Under the pieces are notes generated by a model that was not told where the DNA came from, did no database searches, and worked only from the letters and a program-made list of their open reading frames with translations. The position numbers and the translations under genes are program-made. A DNA stretch of 64,000 nucleotides, from the NCBI GenBank assembly GCA_013400975.1, contig WBMZ01008929.1, positions 62,217 through 126,216 on the forward strand, given 5' to 3'. Position 1 is the first letter of the stretch. The number at the start of each line of letters is the position of its first letter. Below, in pieces: positions 10,672-25,600 of the stretch. The stretch is from Atrichornis clamosus. Its lineage: Eukaryota; Chordata; Aves; Passeriformes; Menuridae.

Positions 10672-13600
10672 CTGGAGAGAAAGAGTTGTTGTTGCTGTGA
10701 CACGATGTTTATCTCTGTGTCGAACTGTCCACAAAAGCTCAAAGAACGGGACTTTTCTTCTGAAGAAAATTCATAGGGTTTAAATGCACAAACAATGCAG
10801 GTCATATACCCCCACCCCTAGTCAAGAGAACAGTGAGGGTCCTGAAGTGAGGAGGGCATGAGGGAGAAGTGAGGGATGGCATTGTAATGTTCATCTACAG
10901 CAAGGATGTCAGCCTGAAGGGGCACTCCAAAAGCTACTGCCAATGCACTGCAGGTCTATCCTGAGCAGGTAGGATTTCTGTGAACCTCAGCTGAGCAAGA
11001 TGACTTGCTAGTAAGAGAACAGAATTTAAGTGAGAAAGGAGCAATAGAAACGTGTGGAAATGTACAGTTCCTGAGATTCTGAATATGGTCCAGGGGGTCT
11101 GCCACAAGGATCCATCTCTGCCATTCCATTTCTTGTGTCACCCAGATTCCACAACAGCAACATTTTGAACTTAATCTACCAAGGAGCAGAGCTAACACAT
11201 CCTAGTAACCTGCAGAAAAGGAGAGGAATACAAGGCAGGTGGCCTGGCAGAAAAGGAGTGATAGGCCCTGAGCACAACACAGTCAGTAAAATGATCCTTG
11301 AACTGGTGCTGTACCAAAAGGAGACGCACTGATCTTAACATTGCAGGAGTTCAGCCCCAAAGTCAGGTTCTTGCTCCCCCATCATTTGTATGTGACACTA
11401 TGGTTCCTCAAGTGTAGAATTAAATACCTGGGCAAGAGACAATATATGTGGGGGAAATAATCTGAGAGAGCTATACTTTTCCCAGGAGAAAAAAAAAAAA
11501 TCAATTAGCTAGAAACACTTCAGGTAACAAATGGTAGGTGGAGATGAAGGTAAACACCATTCAGAAAACACGAGCCATGACCCTTTTCTTAGGGCCACAA
11601 GGATGGCATGAGTGAACATGATAGCTTTGGCAGGGGATGGGGAAGTTTGAACAATTAAAGTGCTCCCCCATGAATCCAGCCAGCAAAGATGGCCAGCAGC
11701 AAAGAAGGAGGTTCTGTCTGAGTCAGGGAAGCAGTGGTATCTTTTGTTTAATGCTTTGCCACTACATGAAACTTACCTGGTGCTTTGTATTCTTGGAAGG
11801 TATCGTTCACAAGGGGAAGAAAAATCACGATCGGACATCCTGGCAAATCTGAATCTTGGAAGATATAGCACTCCTTCAGATTTTTCTTATCTTCATCAGT
11901 CAAAGAAATTGTTGGGAATGGGATTTTCTGCTCTGAGTAGTATTTACATGCCTTATCTAGAGTCTGGAGGATCACAAAATTGGTCAGCATTGGAATCAAC
12001 TTTGTCATCTAAAGGCCCCAAATCATCACCTACTATTAAGGTTCAGTGACTCAGATTCATAAGGTGAATTGCTTCTTAGCAAGGGTTACTCTACACATGA
12101 TTACCACACATAGTAACCACATGGCTAATCACAAACTGTAAACAAAATTTCAGAATTTAAGAATTCATCCAGGACACTGCTTTTATAAAAAAATTGAAAC
12201 AATTTGCAGATGTTTAGGGTAAAGCATGAGTTTTAGCAAATTAAAGAGCCTGTGTTTAAGTTATGGTATAAAATTAACTAGAAAACAAAACCAGAGCAAG
12301 ACAAAGTTTAAGGTATCTTATTATGTGCTTGGAAGCCAGGAGATAAGAAATTTAAATTTGAATGTGCAATCAAGTCTCTGCCTGTGAAGAGATTATGTCA
12401 CAGGGTTAATCGAGACTGATATTTTACTGAGAAAGTCTGAAGTACTGGGCGATACCATATGTTTTCTCTGAAATGTTTAATAAAATATCATGTCCTAATA
12501 TGCACTGTTATTTAATCTGTACCATCTAATAGTGACTACTATCAAGCAGAAAAAGGTTTCTACTAATGTGTTTAAAACTGTACCAGCCTTTCTTCACAAA
12601 ATTTACCTAGACAATGAATGAGGCTGAAATGAAATTTCATTACATACATGTCTCGTGCAATATACAGCGTGTTAGCAGTAGCATAGCTGTTCTCAGTCTC
12701 AAGAAGTAATTCCACTTAAACAGGTCAAGATGCTTAATAGTGAGTTTCCAACTAACCTTAGTTTCTGACTTATAAAAACCCAAACTTTTTTTCTGCAAGC
12801 CCTTATAGACAGCTAATAAACTTTATCTCTATGAAACTGGGGTTTCTGCAGGAGGATGCTCGTCACTGAATTTTACTTGTAGCATCTTATTTGTCAGCCC
12901 AGAAATAATCTTCTTCTGATATTCACTTAACCCTTTTTATATCCTAACTTAAGTCAGAAGAAATCACTTCCTCATGAATACTCCTGTGCAGGGTCTGGAA
13001 ACCTGCTTTATTCAGCATAAAGCAGAAGAGGCTCTTTCCATTATTCTGGAAGAGACCGTGCTGACATCCCTTTGAATAATTCAATATGTTCATAAACCAG
13101 CAAGAAAGATTCCAGGAATGGCAGGAAGAAATACGAACAATACTAATCACTACAGTGAAAAAGGTAGGGGAATGAAGACATTGTAAACTGTATATAAACA
13201 TTATAAACTGTACATAAATGTTATAAACGTATATAAATGTATATAATCCAGAACAGCAGTTCTGGATGCTACAGGCTGGACATTTACAAGAAAAAGGAGA
13301 CACAACACATTGTAACAAGAACATCCTCACCGATGTGTGTGATCCAGTAGTATAACTTAGATATATGATGACATCCACTTCCCTCTGTGGCCTTAAGAGA
13401 GGTGCACTGCTGGTATTGATGAAAAATCCAGCATCTATCATGCCCAGGTTATCAGGATTTTGCATCAGCATGTTGGGATGTGAGTCTAACACGGTATCTA
13501 AAAGGAAAATATTTCTTGGTTTAAGAATTGATCTGCTGGTATTTTGACTGGAAAAAGAAGTGTAAGGTGGAACTGACCATGCCAGGGGCCTGGTTTAATT

Positions 13601-16600
13601 TAATTGCCACACTACAAGATTGTCAAACAGGTGTCAGGAGGATTGCAAAACACCTAAGCTTGTGTTCTGAAAAATTTTCTGTGTTGAGTTTCCAGGCAAT
13701 ATATTCTAGTAACATGTCACACTAATTAGTGCCAGTAACCTCTATCTAATATTTAACCTAAATCTGCCTTGCTTCATTTCAATATTGTTTCATCTTCTAT
13801 CTACCATTGATTTGGAGAATGAAATGTTTTCAATCCTTTATACATTCAGATTTATGCCTCCCACTCAGTCCCCTCGTCTTTGTACTACAAAGCCCTATTC
13901 CTTTCCAGTTTTCTCTTATAGGTGATATTTTCTTGAATATTTCAGTCTCATCTGAAGTTAGAGGCATAATCTTGTAAAATTAGACTTTCTCCCATGTTCA
14001 CTCTGCTCTCTGCCACTTCAAATTCAGTTCTGTCAGCTGCAAGCCTACCCTCTCAGTCTGGATTGCAGAGGTCTCAGCTAAAGCAAATAAACACATATAG
14101 TTAAAATCAGGCTTAAATACCTGGCAACACTGAAGTCATAGTGTTTTCTTTCCATTCAAAAAAATAAATGTTCTCTCAGGAGGTTTTTTATGCCCTGCCA
14201 AGCTTGACAGTTTTCTCTCCTAAATTCCCTACCCCAAAGCTACATGAAAACAAAGCCAGTTAAACAGTAGCCCCCATCACCTTTCCATCGACAGAAGTGC
14301 TTGTTGTCCATGTAGTTGTTGTGCAGCTGGTAGCCCTTCAGGAAATTGTGGTGCTGGGCAACAGAGAAGCGGTCGGTCAGCGCTCCCCGGAGGGCGTTGG
14401 ACAGGGGGCCAGGGGGGGTGTAGATGCGAGTCCTCAGCTCGTGGGGTCTCGTGGGCAACACTGGGTCTTCATCTAGAGCAGGGGAGAAAGGCTGGTGAAC
14501 TGCTTGTTAATTAATGTTCCTTTCTGGCTGCCCTCGTGCATAGGAGGTCTCAGGGGCTCTTCTAGGATGATTCACCAAACACACAAAAACTCTTCTGAAG
14601 GGAAGGAGTGGCTGCTGGACAAAGCTCTGCTGAGGGTCTTAAGCTTTGGCCTGAAGATAGTTCATCAGAAGCAGTCTTTAATCTTGGAAAAAGGACACCT
14701 TAAGGGACTTAAACAATTCATAGAATGAACATTCTACTACATTCATACTATGAAACAGAGGCAAGCATGGAGAAAATGGGGCTGATGAATATGCTACTGC
14801 TCAGTCAGATGGGCAACAACCGCACACATTGGGTCTGTTGCAAAATGACAGCTGCTACCTGATAATCACTCATGGCTGCATGAGCATATGCTGAATCAGC
14901 ACAGAAAGAGCACCCACGAAAACCTAGGGCATACATTCATATTCAGAAACTATGGGTAGTTTTTGGGGTGGGTACGTGGCATGTGGGTGAAAAGTAGAAA
15001 CAGAACAAGGTGTGGTTTTTTGAAATCACAACCTGCTTTGCTTGCCCAAGTGACTGATAGTGTAGCAGAAGAGACTTGGTCGTTTCCATGATTGCACAGA
15101 TGTATTTCTATATTTCTCAGGATGTCTGTAATTACAGTTACTATCATATTAAATGATTAGCAATAAAATCATGGTTTCTGTATTGCTTCAGAAAATACCC
15201 TCTGGGCCACATTTATTTTTGTGCCAGGATGAAGCCAGTGCAGCAATTACTGCACTGAATAATAAAATAAAACCCCAGGAAATATTGATTAACCAATTGA
15301 CATTAAGGTTTATTCTCTGCACAGGCAGTAAAAATAACCATATTCTCTGTCACTGGTTCTTGGTTCTGTATGGCTGAGTGAGAAGGGGTAATGCCGAAAC
15401 ACTTCCTGAGAAATGTGTGACCCCTCCAAAACTTCCTCTGAAGTAACCAGTAGAGCTTTAGTAAGTATTGCAAATACAGCAGCCTTTCCATGATTATACT
15501 CTTCCTCTTAGTCTATACAGTGTGAGGGGAAGTTGCTTTCTCCTCAGAAGACCCTATGATGCTGGCTCCAACACAGTTGACAGGATGATGCCAAAAGCCA
15601 TCCAGGAAAAGAAATGACCATAAATGAAAGGCTTAATAATTTCTCACCAACTTCTTCTATTCTGTCTTGTGTCCATCTCTTCCAGAAGTCCTCTGAACTG
15701 TGGGACAGTCCCCATATTTGTAACAGGTTCACCGAAAATATACTGCTCCACATACCTGTAAAAGGACTTAGTGAACACAAGGACACATGCTAACAAGAAA
15801 ATGCCTTTTCCTTCTATTTTGACCTCCTGGCTGAATTTCTGAATGGGCTACATGCAACTATTTCTAAACTTCTGTGTTGTTAAATTCCTCCTAACTTTCT
15901 ACGGCATTGTTTCAGGTCATGCTACCATCAACTTTGTGCCTAACCTACTGCATGGCTCTGCTACACAGTAAAGGAGAAAAGAATGTGAGACAAGGAAAGG
16001 AGAAAAAAAATCCCAATCACTCAAGAAGCAAATTGAAGAGTTCAGAAAACACAGATACTACAAACATATCCTTTCCATCCCTACCTTCCTTACTCCAGCT
16101 TCTCTTTTTCTGTACTTATTCTGATCAGCTTTCACACTCCCTCAATTGTTTCACAAGGGAATGAACTGATGTTCATGAATGCTCTTCAGATGTTTGGTTT
16201 GTAAGACAAGGTCTCATACCACAGCTTTTTTAAGGCTCACAGATACAGCTCCACTGTGCACTCTTTTCTCCATCCAGGATTGCCCCTCTCTGCCTCCCCA
16301 CAGGGACACTGGTGGCTTTGTTGACAAAACACAGTGCCATCATTTCATCTGTCATTGTAAATTTAAATCTGACTGCCACAGTTGGACTTAAGTTGGAGTG
16401 CATTCAGAGAGGAATCGGAAGACTAACCAAAGAAGAGGGAGTTATTACGTACAATGAAAGAATTAAGGAACCTCATCTATTCCATCTCTAAAACACAGAC
16501 AACTCATCTACCAAGACAGGGACAAGAAACTGAAAAGATATGTGGGTTATTTTAGTGTATTCTTTTGGATAAACTATTGCTCCCTTTTCACAGCAGGCAA

Positions 16601-19600
16601 TAACATAGCAGCATTCAGTACGGTAGAACAGAAATATTTACCCACTTGGTAACAGCACTACACCCCTCCAAAGTGCCTCTGTGCCAGGACAACGTGATAC
16701 ATCACCTTGAAGATAGCAGATGCGGGATTCAGGGAGCTTTTTTAACAAGCGGCCCATGAAGAACTCACTTCCGAAATGCTCCGTGGGAACAAACGCGCCA
16801 TACTTCAGAAGTCCCACCTCGTACGGAGTGAACTCCACCCACTCTGCAATACAGCCACAACGGGACACTTAGAGAGCTCCCAGGTGGGTGTGGGGAGAGG
16901 GTCACCTGGGGCATGCTTTGTCTGAGTCGCGCTTCCTGTGTTGCCTGTGAAAGCCTCACTCCTAAATGACGGTCTCCAGGGAGGCGCCTGAGCTCGCACA
17001 CGCTGGCGATGGGGAGGCGGGAGCAGTAGTGCTGCTCATGGTGGTGCTGCTGGTGGCACAAGGGGCACGCCAGGGGCATGGCAAGGCTCCAGACCTTACA
17101 CAGCCTGTGTGCACTCGCCAGCCCAGGGTCTTCCTGCACGAGTGTAACCACATAATTACCCTGCCACGCGCTACATCTAGGTGACAGGACTTCCACTGTT
17201 ACCAATACAGTTAATTTAGCTTTCTGAAATAATTGTTTATGTACAAAGACAGGTACCCAGATCTTCAGAATTTTTTTTTGGTAAGAGACCAATTATACTC
17301 TCTCTGGGTAGTACTAATGAAGACAGAACTGGTCCTTGACTTACTTGGATATCCTCCCCAAGTGAAGTGCAGTTGTCTGATATAACTGCAGTGTGAGTAA
17401 AAACTGGGACAGAAGTGGACCATAATTGCCTTTTCATTCAGAAGTGGCTCATTTTTTCACCTCAACAATAAAAAAATTTGATCTGAATTTTTCTCTGCCT
17501 CCTCCCCTCCATCTGCTTCTCCTCATGAAAAAAATCCCCAAACAAAACAAAGAGAAAAGCAGCAGATTCAGCTGGGAGCCTGGTAGGTTGGAAGCCTTCC
17601 CAAACTGTACCATAACTATGTGGTCATTCATCATGTTGAAACTATAAATGGCCATTGAGGAAAAGCAATTCCCAGATAATTCTAATACTTCTCGTTCTAG
17701 GTGGATCTGATAGTATTTCCAAAATGGCCTTTCTGGCAGAATTTCTTCTGTGTGTGTCTAGGCAGTGAACTTCTGCTCTCCAAACCCCTTGTATTAAAAT
17801 TGTAAGGCATGGAGGTGATGGTTATTTCTCCGAAAAGCAACTAACAAACCAGTGTTAGTTAGCACACAAGTGCTACCGTGAAGAGTGATGACAGGAATTC
17901 AGTTGCCAATTTTAGCTTCACAGGATCTGAAACAACATCCTTACCTTTGAAGTCGTTGGTGCTGTAACTGTCCCGTACGCAGACTGACACATAGATGGGC
18001 AGTGGGTTCTGGCCATCACACAGTGCTTCTTTCTGCTCTGAAAGTTTGTGGGGGTCTTTCTGGTTTTGAAGAAAAAATATTACGTGAGAAGAGATGGAAA
18101 GGACACAGGGTGAATTCACTGGCTCCGGTGCTGGAGGAGCCGGGCAGCTCCTCCCCCAGCACACACGAGGTGCTGCAGCAGCTCCGTCACACAGAGCACT
18201 GCAGGCACCCCCACAAACCCTGACAGACCAGGCTCCCAGCGTCCGGCCTGGCTTTTTGCATGGATTCACAAACAGATGAGGAGAGAGACAACTATTTCTG
18301 CATACATGTCTATACATCCTAGAAAGTCTTGCCCTGACAAGTAGGAGGAGGGGTGGGCTACTCCTTAGGCTGAGGAGTGTAGTGAGCCATCCTTGCTCTC
18401 CCGAATCTGAAGGAAGCCCTTGAGCATGCTGATACTTTCCTTTCTTACCACACAACAGCCATCACAGTCCAGCCTTGCAAGGGGACTGAAATTTGGCAGC
18501 AAATTATTTGCACCCCACCCAGCTTCCTTTCTGAGAACGCATATTCTCATTCAAGAGGTTTAGGAAAAACATAAAATCTCATGAACTACTGAAAAACTTA
18601 AGAGTAGCTCGTTCTGAAAACTTAGGGAGAGTTTAATGGTTACATAGCAAATGTCAGCACTTCTCAAAGGGAAAAATGCTTGCCTAGTTTGTGAGGAGGA
18701 CCTCATCTAGCTGAGATTAAAAGAGAGGCATCTATTTAGCTTATATCTTTGTTTAATACCTAATATTCCTCTCTGTATGCATTTATTTTCTGTTTACATA
18801 TACATAATGCTATATATGTACATTTATAAAATTAAATAAACCCAAATGAATGGTTGAATGACTGTAGCATTTCTGCCCCCAGTGGAGGACACTTTACTCA
18901 ATCCTCAACCACTCACCCTTTCCCATTTTCCAAGTGCCAAAGCACATATCCTTGAACTGTGATCTAGATGGGGAGAAAAGAGAGTGGACTTCTGTACCGC
19001 AGGAGTAGAAACCACTTCAAGTAACAGAAAAGCAAATTTGTAATTACTTATAAAAATTAGTATCACTTAAACCATGTTAGTAGCGCTTCTGAGCAAAAGT
19101 AAGATATGTTCTTGTCTTCTGCAGATCATATTACCTGCCAGTGGATGCAATTCACCAAGCACTCTAGCTGTTTCAGGGTTACTTGAGATAGTTTTTACAC
19201 TACTGAGATTACCCTGCTTTGCATTTTGAACTGTTTTGGTATGAGTAATTTGCATCTTAGATGCAATACCCAAGACTGCCTTCTCTTCCATTTAAATACC
19301 AGCCAGAGTTCAAATGGCTGCATCTACAACCTAATTTATTAACATACAGGATGCATTTGTCTCTAGGCAAACTATTAAAGGAATTTAAAAATCTGGCATT
19401 TTGTTAACACAGAGAAATCCACTGTGCTTTGAGGTACATTCTCTGAAACGATGGTCTAGTTTCCTCTCCATCCTCTAAGGGAAAAACACATGAATCTTTA
19501 AGAAATGAAATATACATCATACCCCATCGTTTAGTAAGTACTCAATCATGAGACCCCAAAGATCTATAAATGATGTCCTGTATCCCTCTTCTTTCCGCTG

Positions 19601-22600
19601 GCGAAGCTGCTTGTTGTAGTACTTCATGCGATCCGCAGAGAAACATCCCATCTTGCATTTTGTTGCTTGTTTCTGGGCTTCACCAATATGTGAGTCCAGG
19701 TCCTTCTGTGACCAGTAGGCGTCTCTGTATAAGTTGGCCATAGTCCTGGAGAAAGATCATACAAACAGCAAAAGTCAAAAGGAGCAAAAAAAAGACTGGA
19801 AATTTTGTGTTTTCGGAACAAGGTTTATATTTAGGGATTCCCTTCTGCTCATACATACTCTGGTTTTGCTGCTCCATCCAGCAGAATGGACACTCCAGAG
19901 TTTCTCTGACTGTTTTCTAAGATGGCCCTGAGGAATGAGGTGGGGTTTTAATGTTCTTGGCCTTTTTTTAAAGCAGAACTGGCAGAAGCTCAAGGGATAA
20001 AATTGCCAGGTGGAAACATAGGTACATTTGTGAAGCACAAATTAGGCATAAAATCATAATAAATTTTCTGTGTTTGTTTTTTAGAACCTTAAATTCATTC
20101 ATATCAGCTGCTGTCTCTTGGCTTTGATTCACTCAGTGTTAATCTTATGATAACACTATGCTTTATTTTAACATCATCCTCTATTTTACCAACCTCTCCT
20201 ACATGGGACAATCAGACATTAGGCAGCCATAGGTCCTGTGAGCAGGGAATAACACTGCCCAGGAAAACCCAAAACTGGCAGGTTGCAGAGGTAAGTGTGC
20301 ACTATCCAGGTTTTTCCAGTTAGAAATCAAAACCAGTTTCAGAAGTTAATGGGAACCGCAATAGCTGGGACATCAGTGGAGAAAGGAAGAGGCATGATGC
20401 TCTGGGCATCCACAGTTACATCCACAGTAACTACTTACCTAGAAAACATCTCAATGAGTGTAATTGTCATATGCACATTTAACTGCTGCAAACGTGGAGT
20501 TGATAAGCACAGTAAAGAATTGCTTATAATAAAATCATGGACCAAACCAAGTTAATATTTAATGGCCTGTTACTGAGAAACAGCTTGTTTCTTTGATGTT
20601 TGAAGGAAATCTCCTGACCTTGTCTGGTTTTAGAAGCTACTCTCTGCAGCAGTGTGACCCTCAAAAGTCCTGGTCAAGCCTCCTGCTGGAGCTGGCTTAC
20701 CATGTGGTGCCGGACAGCCCGCTGATGTATGTTACACAGTCCAGGAGATTCAGTTTCTTCAGGCCCATGAGGCTGCCGTACAATCCTGTCATTGACTTCA
20801 GTCCTCCACCTGTCGTGATGATTGCCACGACGGGGACCTGTAGGGGAGAGGCAGGATGGGACATTCACGCTGGCAGCATTACACATTGCATCCTGAACTG
20901 CAACGGGGTCTGGTCACCACAGCCAGCCCAGCTCCTGATCTCAGAGCCCAGGTCCCTTTTCAGAAGGAAAGACTCCAAAACCAAGTAACAACTGCTATTG
21001 CCACTTCCCTTTGGATAAACATGGGTCCAGAGATTAACCCAAACCTGGGTTCTTGCCCATCTCTAGGGCAAATTGGGGCACAGATGTGTAAGGAGAAAGC
21101 TTCAGTGGAAACAACAATGTATTTTCTCTACATTTCTAACTCCATCACTCTTTCATATTTCACACATTCACTACTACTGTATGAAAATCTGCCTGCCAAT
21201 GCCCTGGAAAAATACACTCAGTTCACAGCCACAATTGCTAAGCTACTCTCAGCAATGCTGTTATTCTTCAGAATCTTGAAGTTACTTTAAAAGAAATTAT
21301 TTTAAGGAATTTCAAAACTGCAAGAAAGGGAAGATATAAGAAGCACTCAGAGGTGTTAGTCCTAAACTCTCACAGTGGTGAAATTGGAACAAGGGGAAAA
21401 AATCTTTGCTGTGTAATGTATTCAGTATTTCTGAACTGAGCCAGTTATAGCACAGCATGGAGGAACGAACACACCTCAAATATGACAAATTCCAAATTAA
21501 CAGTAATGAAGGATGGTTACTGCAAGCAGTGTTTCTTGCAATAACAACCTTGGCAGCAGAAGCAAATGTACTAAACACACATGGACAAGCTGGTACCTGC
21601 TCAACACACAAATATGGCCCATTTTACGGGCTACTCAATTATAAGAGTACATGAAGGCACTAGAGATTCAAGTTCTGTCCCCTCAGCACACACGTACTTC
21701 TTGATCCTGCAGATCCTGTGGCAGGTGAAAAACATTTTTGAGAGCACTTGCTACATATCTCTTTCTTTTCCCCAGGAAAGCCATTTCTTCAGAACATAAG
21801 TTAAACCCAAAGCGCATGTCCAGGTCTTGGTAGCATGAACAATTACTAAGATAAAAACAGACACATATATTAAATATTAACACACCCATATCGATCTTAG
21901 GACTTTGATCAAAGATAATCTACAGTGCTATTTCCTTCAAGCAGGATGATGCAATGTGACAGGAGCAATAGAGAATATGCTCACTATTTTAAAAAATAGT
22001 AAGACTAACTAATGGCATTATGTCCAATTATTTCTAATTGATGAAGAAACAACGTACAGTATTTACAAAAAAACCAAAATATTTAAATAAATAACCTATA
22101 ACTAAAAGACTGACAAATTTGGAAAATCCGTGCAAATGGTCAAAAGTAATCTATTGATTCCCATATCACAGGTTATCTTCTCATTCGAAATCTAAAATAA
22201 CACTCAATTTTCAAAGCTTATTTCCGACGTGAAGGAAAATTCTCCCTTTATGCAACTGGAGTGGGAACGCATCTCCCTCTAGTGGTGAGCACCCCTGGGG
22301 AGGGTGGCGGTGGAACACAGCTTGCTGGAGACTCGACCTCGGTGACATCCAGCCCCTCCCTGGATGGGTGGAGATGGGTTGCTGGGTTTAGCGGGGCCGG
22401 ATTTCACCCCCGCTGCTCTCTTGTGTCTAGGCATACACAAGCTGTTTCACGGGTCAGCGCTGGAAGTTCTATTCCACATCAGCCTTGACTCAAAAATTGT
22501 AAGGCACAACTTCTCTCAGAGGAAGATTTAATTGGCGTCGTTTTTGTAATTTAATAAGTCATTCCTTAAGACCCCACAGTTGTAGTTTATTTCCCCGGGC

Positions 22601-25600
22601 ACTTGTGCTCTTCTGCTCACTAACCTCCCTCCTGGCTCTTCCTGCCCTGCTCCTACAAGACATCAATGGGCAAGAGATGGTCATGGTCAGGTCAGAGCCA
22701 AGGACTGCCTGGCTGGCCAGTAGGGGTTTGCTTTTTCTTTCAGTGACAGAACCTTTCTCTTCTACCGAGTCCATAATTTCAATGAAACTGATAATGAAAT
22801 GCAATTATGAACTTTCTCCACCACTAGATTTGGATGAAATCAACCAAATTATTACAACCTTATTTGTAATTGAAGACACACAAAGGGAAATGAGTTAGGT
22901 GGAGCTTCTAAAGCAGTTTCAATTGTAAATCAAGATACAAACAGTTTCTAAAGTTCTCTGAAAGCAAAATAAATAAGCACGAAGTGTTTTTCTTGCTGTG
23001 GAGTAACACTGACTTTTCTGTCATCACTGACCACTTGCCATTCTGAAATGAAAGATAGAAAACTATTTGAATTCAAAATTACTTTTTCCTTTTATTTCTT
23101 AGTGAGGAACACACACAAAAACATCAGTTTGCCCAGTTATGTGTGTTACATATAGCTATGGATTACATGAAGTATCTTCATGTTCACTGACCAGTACTAA
23201 CGAGCATGTCTAGAGATGTCAAATCACAAGCCATATTGTTTATTTTAGTTTCTACTCAACGTATAGTATAACTGGACTTAACAGAACACAAGGTTTATTG
23301 CTACTGAATATCAGTAGTTAAGCAAAAAAATAATTCCAAATTTCTGGTGAAGTTAAATGTTTGCTTCCTTTTTTTTTTTTTTCTTCTGTTAGCTAGCTTT
23401 GTTCTTTCTGTGAATTTCAGGGACTAATATTGACCAAAAATAATATTCTGTGGTCAGAAGGAAAGGGCTAATGCTAAAATAAACACATGTTTATTTTAAT
23501 GTTTTATCAACATTTATAGATTAAAGGCAAATCTTCCTAAGGCCAATTATGTATAATACATTGTGCATGGATTTTATGTTTTACTATAGGCACATTTTAG
23601 TTTACAGACTGAGAATGCTTGCTTATCTCATTTCCATGTGGCAAAAACAATATCAAAATCAATGAACCAAGTCTTTAGGAATAGAAGGAGATCTCTTACC
23701 AAGTTTGTGCTGTCACATTCAAGTCAAATCTTTTCTCCTGGAAAACAAGAATGTGTACTGTAATTTTTAAATTTTAATTTTAAATTTTCTATTTTCCCTT
23801 TCTGCCTTGGGGTCAGAGCTTGATTTATATCCCAGCAAGGTCTGTCAATCACAAAGTTAAATGTCTGAGATCTCGGCATATATTTCTAAAAGCATTCACT
23901 CATCCTTAGTAGACCATTCTGACCTACAGATTCCACATCCTTCCAGGCTGCAGAAACCATTAGCAATCCTGGTATAGGAGGTTTCTGAGATTCATGCAGT
24001 AGGTCCCATTTCCTGTGTTACTCATAAACTTTCTGCAGCATCTCGAATTACCAATTTGTGTATGTTTCCCATTCTTTATGTCCTAATACACAGCACATCT
24101 TTGACATCCTGGCCATAGTCTCACAGTGAAGAGATTGCAGCTCTGCATTTGCTTCTGCAATACTTCATCCTGTCTTAAAATCATTATTTCAATCTTCATA
24201 TTAACTGGCAAAATGTGCTCTGTTCTGAGAGGGTGTTTTTATGGTCCTATCCTAGCAATATTCTCATTATATTCTTTAAAATCCATACTCTATGTTTAAT
24301 ATTTTCAGCATATTTCAATATATTGTCCTTTGAAATTCATGGTTGACTAAGGGCAGATTTATTGATGTTTTCCAAGTTTGTGCACAATGAGTAACTTTCA
24401 GTTTGGACCGTAAGCAAAGGAGGAGTCACTGAGCCTTTATGTAAAGAGGGAGAGATACACTGAAGGAAGCATCACATTATCTGATATCCTTGCTGGTCTC
24501 TGTATCCACTACTGGCCGTAATGGAGAGTAAGACAGGGACAACCTGCCTTTGTGGAGAAAACATCTGGAGAAACAAAGCTCCTGTTTGTTCAAAGTCTAA
24601 GAAAAAATCAGAGCATTTCTGACACACTTTAGCAGCCATCTGGGACAACATTGTGAGGACTGGTTTCTACCTGAGTGACCTTTTATTCCCAACAGCTGGA
24701 AGTGATGCTTACCTCTGCAATGGTCGTTTTCCTTCCCATGGGCAGTGAATTCAGCATCACGACTGGGGAGCCCGTCTCTCTACTGTACTTGCAGGACCAC
24801 TGGGAAAACAGCATGCTTTAGGACAAAACCAGCTACAAGTTTACCCTCTCCCCCTCCTCCCACTTTCTTGAGAGACACTCAAAATCTCTCCATCACTGAG
24901 GCCACTCCAACCTACAGGGTGGTAGTGCCTCTTCTTTGGCAACATGACATCCAGCGTTGGCTCCGCGTACTTGATGTAGTGGAACTTGGTGGGACACGAC
25001 GGGCTCACGACTCCGTTGGGGCCCAGCGTGATATCCTGCGTCCCCTCAAAGGAGCCCTTCACAGTGAGGGAAAGCTCTTTCTCTAAAGTAGCCAAACAAA
25101 GGTCATGAGAAATATGACTATGATTTAACCAGAAAAATGTGCTGGCTTCGTTAAAGTGGAGTCCAGGTAGCACTGCTTTGCCCAGCGGGAAGCACTCCGA
25201 AGGGAGTGTTGGCAGCCAAGGGGAAGGAGCAAAGTGGATGCTATTTTCATAGAAAAGGGACTCCGAATGTTCTCACTGTGATATAGAACTGGGATTTCAG
25301 CTTTAACACAGATCTAACAGGCCTTATTAATGTATATCTAGATAGGGTCATTGGAGTCTATACAACCTAATGTGTTTATCTGCCATTAACTTCACTGAAC
25401 ACTGTAAGCACCATTTATTCCGCTAACACATTATATGAAAGGAGCATCTTCTCATCAGTAAGCATGTAATTATTGGTAAATAGTTAACAAAGCAATAACC
25501 TTACTTGATTTTTGCTTCACCTTCTCTGCTATTTCAACTTCCAGGCAGCAAAGTTCACGACACTGTGAAAGACAGATTGCAGGAATTTGTGAGAAAGGTC

